From Smallanthus sonchifolius (Eukaryota > Streptophyta > Magnoliopsida > Asterales > Asteraceae): a stretch of DNA of 64,000 nt. The stretch covers positions 28,360,779 through 28,424,778 of the forward strand of contig CM042034.1 of the NCBI GenBank assembly GCA_023525975.1, in the 5' to 3' direction. The notes below the pieces were generated by a model. The model did no database searches. It was given only the letters and a program-made list of their open reading frames with translations, and was not told the origin of the DNA. Position 1 is the stretch's first letter, and every line of letters starts with the position of its first letter. The position numbers and the translations under genes were made by a program. Shown one piece after another: positions 11,192-22,717 of the stretch.

Positions 11192-12368
11192 TCTGAAATT
11201 CTATTTCCCGATCGGGTGGTAACCCAGGTAAATCCTCAGGGAATACTTCCGGAAAGTTACACACCACGGGTACATTCTTGAGTTCATTCATTTTCATTCT
11301 ATCATCAATAACATATGCCAAATAAGCTTCGCAACCGCGCCTCATGTAACTTTCGGCCTTGATCATCGAGATGATGTTTGGCATCGTGTAATTCCAATCC
11401 CCATAAACCGTAATTGGACTGCCGCTAGGAGCTTTGAGGTGTATCCTCTTACGTTTACATATGATTTGAGCTTCGTTGGCAGCTAGCCAATCCATACCCA
11501 ATACTATATCGAATCCTCCTAAGGTAAGAAGGAATAATCTAGAAGGGAACTTATGACCCTCTATTTCTATGATGCAATCTTCTGTTACTTGAAATACTGC
11601 CGAATTTTTACCAACGACAGTTTGTACGCTAAAGGCCTTTACTATGGTGTTGATAGTGCAACCTAGTTTACGACTAAATGCATTGGATATAAAACTTTTA
11701 CTAGCACCATAGTCAAATAAAATAGCAGCATGTTCGTTATTAACTAGGAACGTACCTGACACAACATCAGGGTTTCCCCTTGCTTCCTCCTTAGTCAGGG
11801 CGTAAGCTCGAGTCCTCGTCTTCGGCTGTCCCTTTTCTTTTCCCGAACCAGATTTTCTGGTTCTCCTGCAATTCTTGGTCAGATATCCAAATAGTCCACA
11901 ACCTTGGCATTTAGTGTCTCTTAAACATTCGCGAGAATAGTGCCCTGCCTTCCCACACCTATAACAGATGGTGGAACCAACTAGGCACTCGCCTTGGTGT
12001 TTCTTCAAACATTTCTTACAAGCTTCGTATTCTTCAGTCCTTGGCTTCTTAGCCTCAGCTGTATAGTTCCCCTTTCCAGTTCCCTTAGACACGTTTTCCC
12101 ATTTCCTTTTCTGTGTCTCGGGTAACAGACCAGGCAATATGCTCTTCAGTGTCAGTACAACCTCACGGGCAATAGCATCTCTAAGTTCGGGTTCCAATCG
12201 TAGTGCCCCTTCATTGTCACCTCCCGGTGGGGTCACATTAGTGCCATGCACTATCTCGGTGTATTTCACGTGCATGCTTTCTTCTTCCTCTTGTATTTGG
12301 TTCAATGGCGGTCTACCTACTCGGCCTGTATGGCCGCCTTGGCGTGCAGTTCTTCCTCTACTTGCCAT
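11076..12368 (-). pseudogene. gag-protease frame with capsid region missing
   Basis: 430 codons from a start at 12366-12368. An N-terminal linker of about 85 residues runs straight into the basic region before the zinc knuckles. The capsid (retrotrans-gag) domain normally between them is absent; compare the complete gag at 62710. Knuckle one, CYRCGKAGHYSREC, is intact; knuckle two, CQGCGLFGYLTKNC, has Y in place of the histidine. The protease follows, but its active site reads FDYGAS instead of D-S/T-G. After PVAKAP the frame is wrong because of a C-run indel. Overall this is a defective polyprotein. Confidence 0.85.
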
Positions 12369-12698
12369 AGTTTTCTAGAATTTTCTGATATGTAAAGGGA
12401 ATACATCAATGTCATTTCTTCAGATTATAGTTTTAGAACAATACGAGCAAGGTAAATTATTAATTACAATGCCCGATTTGTGATTCCTAATTTACGTTGC
12501 TTTTCGGGTTCAAAACTCTTCAAATCGGTTGTGACATTGACATCTATTTGTTCTAAGTTAAGGTATCTATTCTTATCCAAGTGCATTAACTTTAGTACCT
12601 GGCGTTGGCGTTGGTTACCCATGACTGACATCCGTGCATTGGTCCCATAATCAGCTTGAGTCCAGACATTTAGGGATGTCTGAATCTCTCAAACTATT

Positions 12699-12710
12699 GC
12701 TCTGATACCA
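12699..12710 (-). other. Primer binding site, initiator-Met type
   Basis: The minus strand reads TGGTATCAGAGC, the standard plant initiator methionyl-tRNA 3'-end complement, three bases inside the 5' LTR. It fixes the element's orientation. Confidence 0.92.
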
Positions 12711-12713
12711 ACT

Positions 12714-14724
12714 TGTAAGGCCCCTTTCCCGGGTGACCTCACTTGTTGGATTTACACATAAACATAGTCATAAATACTGAACTTAAATTTAAAACATTCA
12801 GAAGTAGCGGAAGCAAACATCATTCAAATTACATGACATAACAGCGGAAGTCTTAACCATTAAGTACATAACATTTGTCATAACATATATAAAAGTGGGA
12901 TGTCAGTCTTGTGCTGGGTAACCTTCACGCCTTCGCACGACCCTTCCTTTCTGTACCTGAAATGTATACTAAAAGTCAGCTAACGCTGGTGAGTTCTAGT
13001 TTAAAACTATTAAGTATGATCATTCTTTTCTTTATATGTATACATACATTTCTATAAATACGTATTCATAGCTTTTACTTTTCTTTCTTCATTCTTATGT
13101 GATTACATAGATATGCATTCACCTTTTTCTTTCCTTTACATTCATTGGTCATACACATAAGGGTGATCACCCAGTCCTTTAGTGCGTATATCACAAAGAC
13201 ATACGCCCTTAAGCTACCGTCGTAGCCCTTTTACTCGTCCGGTCCTAGAAACCGTCCGCCTTAACTTTGGTCCGGCCAACCTTCGGCCGTCCCACTTACC
13301 CGTCCTACCGTTGTAGTCCGTCATATTCGCCCGTTTGCCCTAAGGCATCCGTTTCCCACGCGAACTATTGTTTATGCAACCGTTATACTATTTTAGCATT
13401 TACTTCGACCGCCCATTAATGCCTTTTGTACGTCCTAGCTTGAAGGAACGTATCTTTCCCAGTTGCAAAATAGTCGCGTGGTCATCCGTCTATAGAAGTA
13501 GCCGTTAGCTTCGTTTCCGTCCATAACGTATACATACATTCATAACATGCAATATAAATAATTATAAAGCAAGATTTCATTTATTTACGTTATGCCATTC
13601 TTTCATTCATTCTTTATAAACATACGTTTCATTCTTTGTTCATAATTCATTCTCATATATATATATATAATATATTAGTATATCACGTGTGATCACATTA
13701 GCATTCATATCATTTATTCATTTAGTGTAAACATTTCAGCCCCAAAACATTTAATAAGGTTTGCACATAACATAGAAGGGGGCACATAGAACTCACCTGA
13801 TAAGCTAGTCTTGGTTGTCCTATACAAAGGTCCAACAAGGTCACGTACGATCTAAATTAGGTAGTTAAAATACACATCAGACCCATTCCCGACTCTAACG
13901 GTTTAATCATTCTAAACATATTGACTTTACTTACTGGTCTGCTGCCTGCGCACTTAGTAAGTGCGCAGGGCCTTGCTCATGCGTACTTGACAAGTGCGCA
14001 GAGCATTCTTCTTGCGTACTTGGTAAGTACGCATGATCTTTTTCCTGCGTACTTGGTAAGTACGCATGATCTTTCTCATGCGTATCTGCGTACTTGGTAA
14101 GTGTGCATGATCTTTCTCCTGCGTACCTGCGTACTTGGTAAGTGCGCATGATCTTTCTCTTGCGTACCTGTGTACTTGGTAAGTACGCAGGACGTCCCTA
14201 CTGCGTACTTGATAAGTACGCAGCAACTGTTTTCTGGACAAGTCCGAAATTTTGCATGTTAATCCGATCATGCTAATCTTACAACTTTCTTTGATCAAAA
14301 GGTATGGTTTTCACTCTAGATGCTAGTTCTAAGCTTATTTTCAAGTTTCATCCATAAAAATGTCTCCTATTTAGCTAAAACCCGAAAAATCCTAAAACGA
14401 TGAAAAACTCAGTTTAAGGTCGAATAGTTATCAAGATTGTGATTCTGATTTGGAGGAATTGCTCACGAGCTCAGTAGTAACGTGCTCCTTCAATTTCGTG
14501 TCGATCCGTCGACTTTCTCTCTCTAGACCCGACTCTCCTTTCTCTCTCTAGCTTGCAAGTGTTGGTGAAAATGAGAGCTTCAAGGCTGTCTTGGCCCTTA
14601 TATACCTGGGCTTCCCTCGGCCCGTTGGAGCCGAGCCCAAGCCCATCCGTTTTTCTTTTGTTTTATGACGATTAAGTCTCTTTCGCGTTATTATTTACTA
14701 AATTACTGTTTTTGGGATGTTACA
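12714..14724 (-). repeat. 5' LTR of the chromovirus (right copy)
   Basis: 2011 bp, the partner of 6401-8409. It would carry the promoter for the minus-strand transcript. It includes its own palindrome array at 13946-14223. Confidence 0.95.
13946..14223. repeat. Array of short palindromic modules in right LTR
   Basis: Same module type and order as 7639-7908, but individual arms differ between the two LTRs; for example AAGTACGCA here where the other copy has AAGTATGCA, and some spacers are altered. The first and last modules are perfectly paired in both LTRs. Confidence 0.9.
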
Positions 14725-14873
14725 GGGGCGGAGTAGATGGCGGAAACAAGCGTTGGTGACGTGGTGGGGTGTGGTTAGTCGGGTGTGGTGGGTGGGGTTG
14801 GGTTGTGGGATTGGGGTGGGGTGTGGCGAGTGGGATGTGGTGGGTGGGGTTGGCTGGGGTGGGGGTGGGGTGG
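14725..14873. repeat. G-rich island between the two LTR elements
   Basis: About 150 bp of GTGGGGTGTGG-type sequence between the duplicated GGGGC and GGTGG sites. It belongs to the core of hAT element B and is continuous in character with 6361-6400 and 26144-27215. A 66-codon frame on each strand here is a composition artefact. Confidence 0.75.
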
Positions 14874-16380
14874 TGATGTCGTCCAGACGGTCTATAAAAA
14901 TAACTATAAAAACCTAACATAGACTCCTAAGTAATAAATGAAAAACCTATGAACTAAACCGCACTGACAGGCAAGTGGACCTATCGAGTGTAGCACAGCT
15001 TAATGGTAAACCGAGTTATCGAACCCTAGAGACACTGAATACTAATACTAGACTCTGAATCGGACTTAAGATGATTTGGTTTGGGGGGTTTACTACACTA
15101 AAGATTATAACTATTAATGCAATAAACTAAGAACAGATCAAGTTGCCAAGACAAGAACAAAGGTGAAATCAGGATATGGGAAGAATACTACCTATGTCGG
15201 AATCCTACTTGCAAAGCACAACTTCTACCGGTTTTGGAAACTATGATGGATCTTGGGTTCTAAGGATAACTCCTAAAGACAACCTAGTGGATCCTTAATC
15301 ACTCTCAGGGTGTCACCAGCTAAGCTACCTAAAGTTTACTAAACTCACCAGATTGTTGGATCACTTCTCAGGTATTTCCAACTATGATCAAGTACCCTAA
15401 TGAACATATTACCTCTCAGTCTCACTATCCACCATACATTCAATGAATGCACAGGGTAATCCTAGGATAACAACTATGATTCAGAATAGCAACAAATCAC
15501 TAGACACCTAAACCAACTTCATCTCAGACAGTTGACACTCGGATTCCTAACAACGAAGACTAAACGACTAATTCTCACCTCTCAGATATTGAACTAGGAC
15601 ACACACTTAATTCTAATTAGTAATCAATGACAATCCCTATGGTCACTACATCTAGCAAACCACCACAATCACAAACTTTAAGATCTATGACCTAGATAAG
15701 CTAATCAACCTTGCAGACAAACACAATCAACGCAATGAATTGAAATCAATCACACAATCATATTCAAGCATGCTTATACATCATAATTAATAAAACTAGA
15801 ACAGAAGTAATAAACACAAACATAGTCATCAAACCTCAGAAGTAAACAATAAAAATCGAATCTTGAAACCCTAGAATGCTAAATTAACAAACCTGGAATC
15901 CAAAGGCTTCAACTTTAATATTAATTCTTCCTCCATGCTCTCAAAATCGCCTCTGGACTCTCTCTAGACGGTAGTAAATCGAACTCTTTTAATAATGGGA
16001 CTCAAATTCTATTAAATTAGATTTTTGCAATTTTCTCGGATTTTGACTCTCTCGCGTACCGCGAGATAGATGGTCAAGCCCCTCGCGTACCGCGAGGGCC
16101 AAACTAGTCGGGGTAGTTTCTTCCTTCCCTCGCGTACCGCGAGGGAACTCCTTCTAGTCTTCGCGTACCGTGAGAGACTGGAATTTCATCTTTTTTTCAC
16201 TTTAACCCCTGGATTTTATTCTCGTGCTTGGTTTCTTCGTATTTTCACTTGTATTCATCATAAGCACCTGAGAACATAACAAAGACTCAATATGTAACAA
16301 AAACGACTCAAAAAAATATATAACTAATTAAAACGACACTAAAACATGGTGGAAATATATATGTGTTTTGCAACACATCA
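14874..16380 (-). repeat. 3' LTR of the Athila-like element
   Basis: 1507 bp, about 68 bp shorter than its partner. It keeps a stretch of roughly 55-60 bp near 15380-15435 that the partner lacks, and lacks about 125 bp present in the partner near 25430-25560. Both LTRs share the terminal inverted TGATGT/ACATCA and a cluster of CTCGCG-type palindromes near the right end. Confidence 0.92.
16050..16176. repeat. Palindrome cluster (CTCGCG/CGCGAG) in left LTR
   Basis: Four modules of arm CTCGCG, spacer TAC, arm CGCGAG. The flanking bases extend the pairing differently in each copy: TCTCGCG/CGCGAGA, CCTCGCG/CGCGAGG and CCCTCGCG/CGCGAGGG are perfect, and the last copy (TTCGCG/CGTGAGA) is imperfect. 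Confidence 0.85.
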
Positions 16381-17978
16381 AACATCCCCACACTTAACCT
16401 TTTTTCGTCCTCAAAAAAGTCTGCAATGGAATCATAACTGAAATCTAACTTTATACACATTAATTACCAATTAGTCAAACATACTCACGCGTTAAAAAGC
16501 AACAATCAGTATTTCTGTCCGATTAAACCCAAACACCAATTATCTAGCCCCCATGATGTGTTCTAATTCTAATTTAGACAACAATCAATCAATCTATGTG
16601 ACTCACACTTAGAAGCTACAGCTCTATCTAGTCCCGTCTCAAGGTCATGTTTAGACATGGGTTAAACCATGTAGATTTGCCCACCACGTTAAACTAAGAT
16701 TTACAGATTTTTAGAAATCAATGGATTATGGAATGAATGGGTGGAACTGAGCGTTAATTTAACATAAGAACTTTCGTCTAGAGGCGTCTCAACCAAGTCG
16801 CTATCCCAAAAGCTAACACATAGACTATAGATTTTAAACATTTAAGCACATAAATCTCACTTAGGGGTGTATTCTCCAAGTCACCATCCCAAAGGGAAAC
16901 ACATAAGCAAGACTCGGTTTTCAATTAATTAAGCTCGTAATTATGGAAATTGTGAATTTATGGAATGGGCGCCACCGAAACTCGGATTTATTCTCATAAA
17001 AAGAGAGTGGTGTGCCATGAAAATTTTTAAAAACCTCTAAATTTTAACTTAACGTGGCACCTATCACCCTATATTGACAGATCCAGTATTACCGTTACCC
17101 TAAGATGAGTACCCACACGATTTCATGATTTTATTACGTGATTAATCCTATGTAACACTCACAGGTTATTTAAGTCATTCAAGTTGGCTGGGTCTACCAA
17201 AACATCACTAATTAGACGCGTTTTTTATGCAAAACTTGTGTTTTCAAATGACATTTTTTTCAAATTTCTTCAATTTTTTTTTGGATTTTTATAAAAGACA
17301 TAAACTTAAACTTAAACACTCACATCCCCACACTTGAAAGACACATTGTCCTCAATGTGAAGCAAGACACAACTAAAAATAAAAATGCAAAAATAAACAG
17401 GAAGCGACTTAGCTGGTAATGAATGCATTCTAGTGAATGTGCAGCTTCGTTCTTCATAGTGTGCACCGTATAGCATTTCGGTCGCGGTTGCACACACTGC
17501 TGGGTTGCCTTTACATAGTGAAAGAAGTATGCGTCCCGCCCAAATGGAGATTGAGTACGGGAAATACGAACAATACCTGCAAAATAAACCTCACAACAAA
17601 CCCGCAGCATTAAACTGACACAAATAAAAGACTCAAACTGACTCACGAAGACTCTGGATAGAATGCAAGGATACGTACCCGATGCGTGACAAACACATAG
17701 ACATGAATGCCACGGCAAGGTGGATCATCGGTTACGAACCGGTTCCCGAGTTTCCCATGGTCGTGGTCAGTGAATGAGATAAGGTGGATCATCGGTTACG
17801 AATCGGCTCCCGAGTTTCCCATGGTCGTGGTCAGTGAATGAGATAATGTGTGGATGATATGGTAGATGATAGATGATGATTATGGTGGTGATATGATGGT
17901 ATGGTAGATGGTCGATGAATGGTGGTGACGGGTGTGGAAAACCATGGGAAAACAAGGGTAAAGGGCAATTCAGGGTCC
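16381..17978 (-). other. Non-coding 3' internal region with repeated PPT-like tracts
   Basis: Next to the LTR the minus strand reads AAGTGTGGGGATGTT, a polypurine tract. The same AAGTGTGGGGA word recurs on the minus strand near 17325, 18606 and 18842, which resembles the duplicated purine tracts of Athila/Tat 3' regions. No open frame with a recognisable domain is present; the frames at 17312-17718 show no known motif. Confidence 0.6.
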
Positions 17979-18108
17979 CCTCGCGTACCGCAAAGAAACC
18001 CTGTCCACCCCTCGCGTACCGCGAGGGAATGGAAATTTAGTCGGCCAGAAAGTTTGGACTTCAAGTACCGCGAAGATTGGCCACTCTGGCTTCGCGTACC
18101 GCGAAGGG
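17979..18108. repeat. Palindrome cluster (CTCGCG/CTTCGCG type), internal
   Basis: Modules include CCTCGCG-TAC-CGCGAGG and CTTCGCG-TAC-CGCGAAG, both perfectly paired although the arm bases differ, plus two decayed copies. It lies in the internal region, not in the LTR. The same segment is duplicated at 59.02-59.71 kb. Confidence 0.8.
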
Positions 18109-18369
18109 CCTTCATTCACAGAAAGTTAAGAACTTTTTCGTTATTTTATACTTAGAAAGATTTTTGCATCTTAAAAATATTTTTCACCCAATTTTTTTCA
18201 AAACTTGTTCCAATGATAAAAACCAATATAAAACATACCTGGAACTTCTTTCCCGATGATTTCTCTCACCGAATCAAGCGTGAATCCTTACAAGACACGA
18301 CACACACAAAACACAGTACCAAAAAACAAAGAAAATAACACTGACACGGACCACGTAAGCATACAAACT

Positions 18370-18849
18370 CTACATCTGGGGCTCTACATCTGGGGCGCTT
18401 ACCCAAGGCTTCTCCTTGATCCTAACCGGGACCGCCTTCATCCTACGCAGTCTCCCGGTTTCACAAATCAATGACACACAAACACCACCCTCAAGCATTG
18501 AAACTTCATTATATGTATCAATTAAGTCTTTCCACCATAATTTAAACCTACCCGGTCCAAAGATGACACGTTTCAAGTATCCTAGCAGTCTAGTTTCCCT
18601 AAACGTCCCCACACTTGGGGTTTGCATTACCCTCACCCTAAATGAATCTATCAACGCACGGGTTCTCTTACGTAGCGGCCTAGACCTAGGAATACTAGGA
18701 CTAGGGCTCGGCTTACGGGTTCTACCCTCAAAATGGATAACAATTAAGGCCAAGGACTCGGGTTCATAAATATACTCTCCTACGTGTGGGACCTCTAACT
18801 CTTCACAAGGATCATCGGGATCCTCTATACTCTCCTCAACCATCCCCAC
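18370..18849 (-). other. 159-codon frame downstream of protease, unidentified
   Basis: An open frame that overlaps the end of the protease frame (18825) and lies between PPT-like tracts. The N-terminus is acidic, followed by a basic serine/proline-rich stretch (RTRKPSPSPSIPRSRPLRKR) and a region with tryptophans (FKLWWKDLIDTY). It has no similarity to RT, RNase H or integrase that I can see. It may be a relic of the polyprotein or an element-specific protein. Function unknown. Confidence 0.35.
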
Positions 18850-19680
18850 ACTTGGGGTTTGCCTATGATCTCATTAAATTCTGCCATCATCTCCAGCAGA
18901 TCATCAGGCATCTCATCGTCGTATTCGTGTGGCTCCTCCAACAACTTCTCCAACTCTATCGCCCAATCAGATAGTTCTTCTAAATTAGGGGCGGGTTCAT
19001 CTACTCCTAACAGTGGATCAGAGTCCTGATGATAGTCCATGAAGGAATCAAGCATGTACACGGTGTGGCTATACTCGCCAACATCCTCCACAGACTGTGT
19101 GGCATCAAATATTACCGACTCATCCCCCACACGAAGTGTGAGTTTCCCGTCAAAGACATCGATTACTTCCCTGGCAGTGCAAAGGAATGGGCACCCTAAA
19201 ATGAGTGGGACTCCGTCATCCACCTCTATGTCTAGAATGACAAATTCCACGGGGAAGACAAATTTTCCTACTTTCACTAACAGATTCTCCACAATTCCCC
19301 GTGGATACTTGACTGGACGGTCATCCAAGGCTACGCTCATGCGCGTCGGCTGAGGTTCACCTAAGTCCAGCTGCTTATATAAGGAATACTGCATCAGATT
19401 GATGCTAGCACCTAGATCGGCCAACGCGTGGTGCAAAGACAAACTGCCGAGGTGACATGGGATCATGAAACGACCCGAATCTCCCAGTTTCTCTAGCAAC
19501 TTGTTCTGCACCACCGCAGAACATTGCTCACTAAGTGAGACTTTAGAGACCTCCTCGAGCTTCTTCTTGTTGGAAAGAAGATCTTTAAGAAACTTGCCAT
19601 ACTTTGGCATGCGTTGGAGGGTCTCTATCATTGGAAGATTGACCTTTAGTTGTTTAAACAAGTTAAGGAAGTGACTGTGT
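18825..19680 (-). pseudogene. Athila-like protease region, cut by solo LTR
   Basis: The reading runs through QRMPKYGKFLKDLLSNKKKL and IPCHLGSLSLHHALADLGAS, where ADLGAS is the altered aspartic protease site (usual D-L/S-G-A), and ends after an acidic tail. This matches the Athila gag-pro junction and protease. The first part of the open frame (above 19680) is solo-LTR sequence, not gene. The rest of the polyprotein upstream resumes at 22718. RT does not follow. Confidence 0.8.
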
Positions 19681-22600
19681 TGTAATATCCTGGGTTTTCC
19701 GATGCATAAATTCCGATTATCAACGTTCAATTCTTTGTAATCCGTCTATTTTCAATGAACGTATCATCCTTACCCGTATTATTAAACTTGATTCGTATTA
19801 GATTTAATTCCTAAAGTGAAAAAAACACAAAATAAATAGACTTATATATATACTTAATACGGAAATGGGTTAAAACTTTATAAGATTATATTAATTATTG
19901 TGTAAATAATATAAAATAGACTTAGTAACTTTAAATACCTAAAAATTATAAACCTATAAATTATTACAAACCTAAAACTTATGAAACTCACTTGATTTTA
20001 TAAAATAAAGCATACTATTTATTTTATAAAGTTCAGAGTCGAAACGGTCAACATTCGAAACTTGTTTTAACAAAAACTCCGACTTTAACATAAAATGATA
20101 AAATCCACAAACTTTAAGGACCGATTGTGTAATTCGCCTAAACTACCGGAAATCAGTCCCGAGTTCGAACCCCCCTATGGCCGGTTTTGAGCCTGAATTA
20201 TCGAAGACGGTGATACACTGGAATTGAATGCTTCTCGATTCTCGCCTCGCGCATGCGACCGTGGCCCGAGGAATTCCCTTGCCCGATTTCGACTTTAACC
20301 TCGTGTGGATGCGAAATTAAGTTCGGTTCGCTCAACCATAAACCTCCCAATGGTTCCGGTATTAAATGGCAAAATTAGCTATAAATATCAGTTACAAAAC
20401 CTCAACGACATCACCCTCAAACTGTATAAACACTCAATTTGGTCGTTCTTCCCCTGTACTGCCCAACTTAAATCATGACTGCCGTCTTTGAACCCAGGAC
20501 TCGATCTCCCTCATCCCGGCTCCGTTTCAGGTAATTCTTATGATCATTGTCCTTGTCTACATTCCATAAGAGAAAGCCCTTTGTCAATTCGCAATGACAG
20601 AGGGATCTTCGATGCGTATTTTTGGTTAAAGGATCTAGGGTTCATACAGGGTTTGGGGGCTGGTTTGGGATTGTGTTTAAAAAATTTCCTTTCCAGGTTA
20701 TACCTCAGCGAGGCCCGTAGCCAGGTGGTTAAGACGTGTGTGTGTGGACTCGGCCGGCCCGGGTTCGAATCCGGCCAGCCAGAGTTTTGCGTTTTCATTT
20801 TTGTTGGGCTTGTTAAGCAGATTTTATATTTCTAAATTTTTGTATAAAATCAGTTACACTTTTATAGACTTAAAAACAATTTTTATTTATACTTTTGTCT
20901 CTAAAAAACATTTATTTAATTAAAACTTAACTAAAACTCATAAATAAATAAATCTTAAAATTAGGTTTAAATGCTTAAAACTATAAAAATACTTTTAAAA
21001 CTTATAAAAACTTATATTTTAAGCAAGAAATACTTTATAAAATCAGAAAGATAACTTGTTAATATTTTTTGGAATAAATAAAAATTATTTCTTTTTAAAC
21101 CTTCAAATTATAAACTATAATTAACAAAAAAAACTTATATAAATTTTAGAAATACAGAAATAAATTTATAAAAATTATATTTTCATTTTGAAAATCAGAA
21201 ACTTATAAGTATGTATGTTTTATAAAATTTATTAAAAACTTAAATAAATTATGCAAAACAGAAAATGAATATGTTTTAAATTATTTAAAATCATAATATT
21301 TATAAACTTAGAATTTGAAACATAAACATATTTAAAATACTTGTACACTTGAAATTAAAACCATATTTTTATATAAATCTACATTGTTTTTGAAAACTTT
21401 TAAACACTTTCTAAATCTTATTTAGAATAACTTCAAGGCATCTTTAAAATGGATGCTTAATAAATACCTTAAATAATTTTAAAATATTTATTTTCAAACT
21501 CTTTTAATTATACTTAATAATTATTTAAGCAATTAGATAATTATTATTGATAGTTGTTATTCTTCTAGGTAAACTATTATTTTATTCTAAATAATTATTA
21601 AATCCTTATAGATAATTAATTAATATCCTTGTTATTCTTTACTTAATATGTTACCTTTATAAAACTTGGAGAGCTATTTAGATTTATCAAGTGTAGACTA
21701 TCATAAACTTTATAAAAGTTGGAGAACTATTTAGATTTATAAAACTTGGAGAACTATTTAGATTTATTAGTTGAAATTCATTTAAACTTCAAGTTTAATA
21801 AACTTTATAAAGACTTGTTAACACAATCATTCCCGCTTTCCGTATGAAACCCTAGTTCATTCTTAATCTTGGATCCTTGTCATACATTTTATAATCAAAA
21901 CTTAAACTTTAGACTTGTCATTAGGCTTGTTGTGAGAATATATTTCCTTAAAGATTTTGCTACCTTTAATCTTGGTCGGTCACTCTTGCACCCTTTTAAG
22001 GTGAGTATACTTAGCCCATTTTTGTTTTGTTTTTGATTTATAAACTTGGGGTGGAACATGTTCAAACTTTTAGACTTATACAATTCAAACATAACTATGC
22101 TTATATGCTTTCTATGTGTTATATGCTTTTGAGACTTGCATGCTTAAATTAAACTTAAGACTAGCATGTTCATTAACTTTGGTCTAGCCTATGGTAACAA
22201 TAATAGATCTATTGTATTTGACCAATCCACCTTGATTAATTGACCCTTCGGGGGAGCCCATGGTGATTGTTACTAAACTTAAACTTTAAACTTTTAAGGG
22301 TAACCCTCGGGTTATGCCTAAACTTGGTTGGAGGTTTGAAGTGCACAATGTTTAACTTGCTTGTTCTCACATTTATACTTAGATGCATTCATCATAGTGA
22401 ATTGTAAAAACTTTTAAAGACTTTGTTAAACGGTGTCAAAACCTTTGTATCTCACCAACTATTTTTAGTTGACAGTTTACTTAACATGTTTCAGGTGCCC
22501 AAGTTTGATGCTTATCTTGTGAACACATAGGATGCTTGGACCTAGAAAGAATACCAATTAAATCTTATGTTTTATTATTATTGTTGAACAATATGTTTTC

Positions 22601-22717
22601 CTTGTTGTGTTTGAACCTTTAAATTCCATTAATGAAATATCTTTATTAGTCAACCTTGTGCTTTTGAACAACCGCGTCCGCCCCAACGTATAATCCGCCG
22701 TCGGTTAGGGTGTGACA
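19681..22717. mobile_element. Solo LTR of a gypsy element, 3037 bp
   Basis: Starts TGTAATATCC and ends GGTGTGACA, with a perfect 5-bp duplication TGTGT (19676-19680 and 22718-22722). It disrupts the Athila-like gag-pro. Its right part resembles the LTR at 59709-62014: both share AATAGATCTATTG/TGATAGATCTATTG-type words, CTCACCAACT...TTTAGTTGAC, ATGTTTCAGGTG and a GTCGG..GGGTGTGACA end. The two are therefore related gypsy families. Confidence 0.9.
20711..20800 (+). mobile_element. tRNA-like SINE segment inside the solo LTR
   Basis: An A-box-like TAGCCAGGTGGTTAAG and a consensus B-box GGTTCGAATCC lie about 35 bp apart, as in tRNA genes and tRNA-derived SINEs. No target duplication was identified, so the borders are approximate. 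It may be a SINE insertion or an old component of this LTR family. Confidence 0.45.

Larger units (their letters stand above)
6401..14724 (-). mobile_element. Ty3/gypsy chromovirus-type LTR retrotransposon, defective
   Basis: Complete by its borders: two LTRs of about 2.0 kb (TGTAAGG...TTACA as written on the plus strand), a perfect 5-bp duplication GGGGC (6396-6400 and 14725-14729), an initiator-Met primer site next to the right LTR and a polypurine tract next to the left LTR. Internal order on the minus strand is gag, protease, reverse transcriptase, RNase H, integrase, chromodomain-like tail. This is the Ty3/gypsy order, and the long LTRs and chromo-like tail suggest the Tekay/Del group. 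It is dead: capsid missing from gag, a C-run frameshift near 11150, a stop in RT at 10588-10590, a frameshift near 9600, a stop before the tail, and catalytic substitutions in PR and RT. Confidence 0.95.

Noticed and set aside
17312..17718. Membrane-like or Cys-rich protein shared with 59076-59474
   Set aside because: Both are the same piece of the Athila-like 3' internal region; conservation reflects repeat descent and the reading contains the purine tract.
18416..18769. 117-codon plus-strand frame
   Set aside because: Opposite the minus-strand frame in the Athila-like element; no domain.
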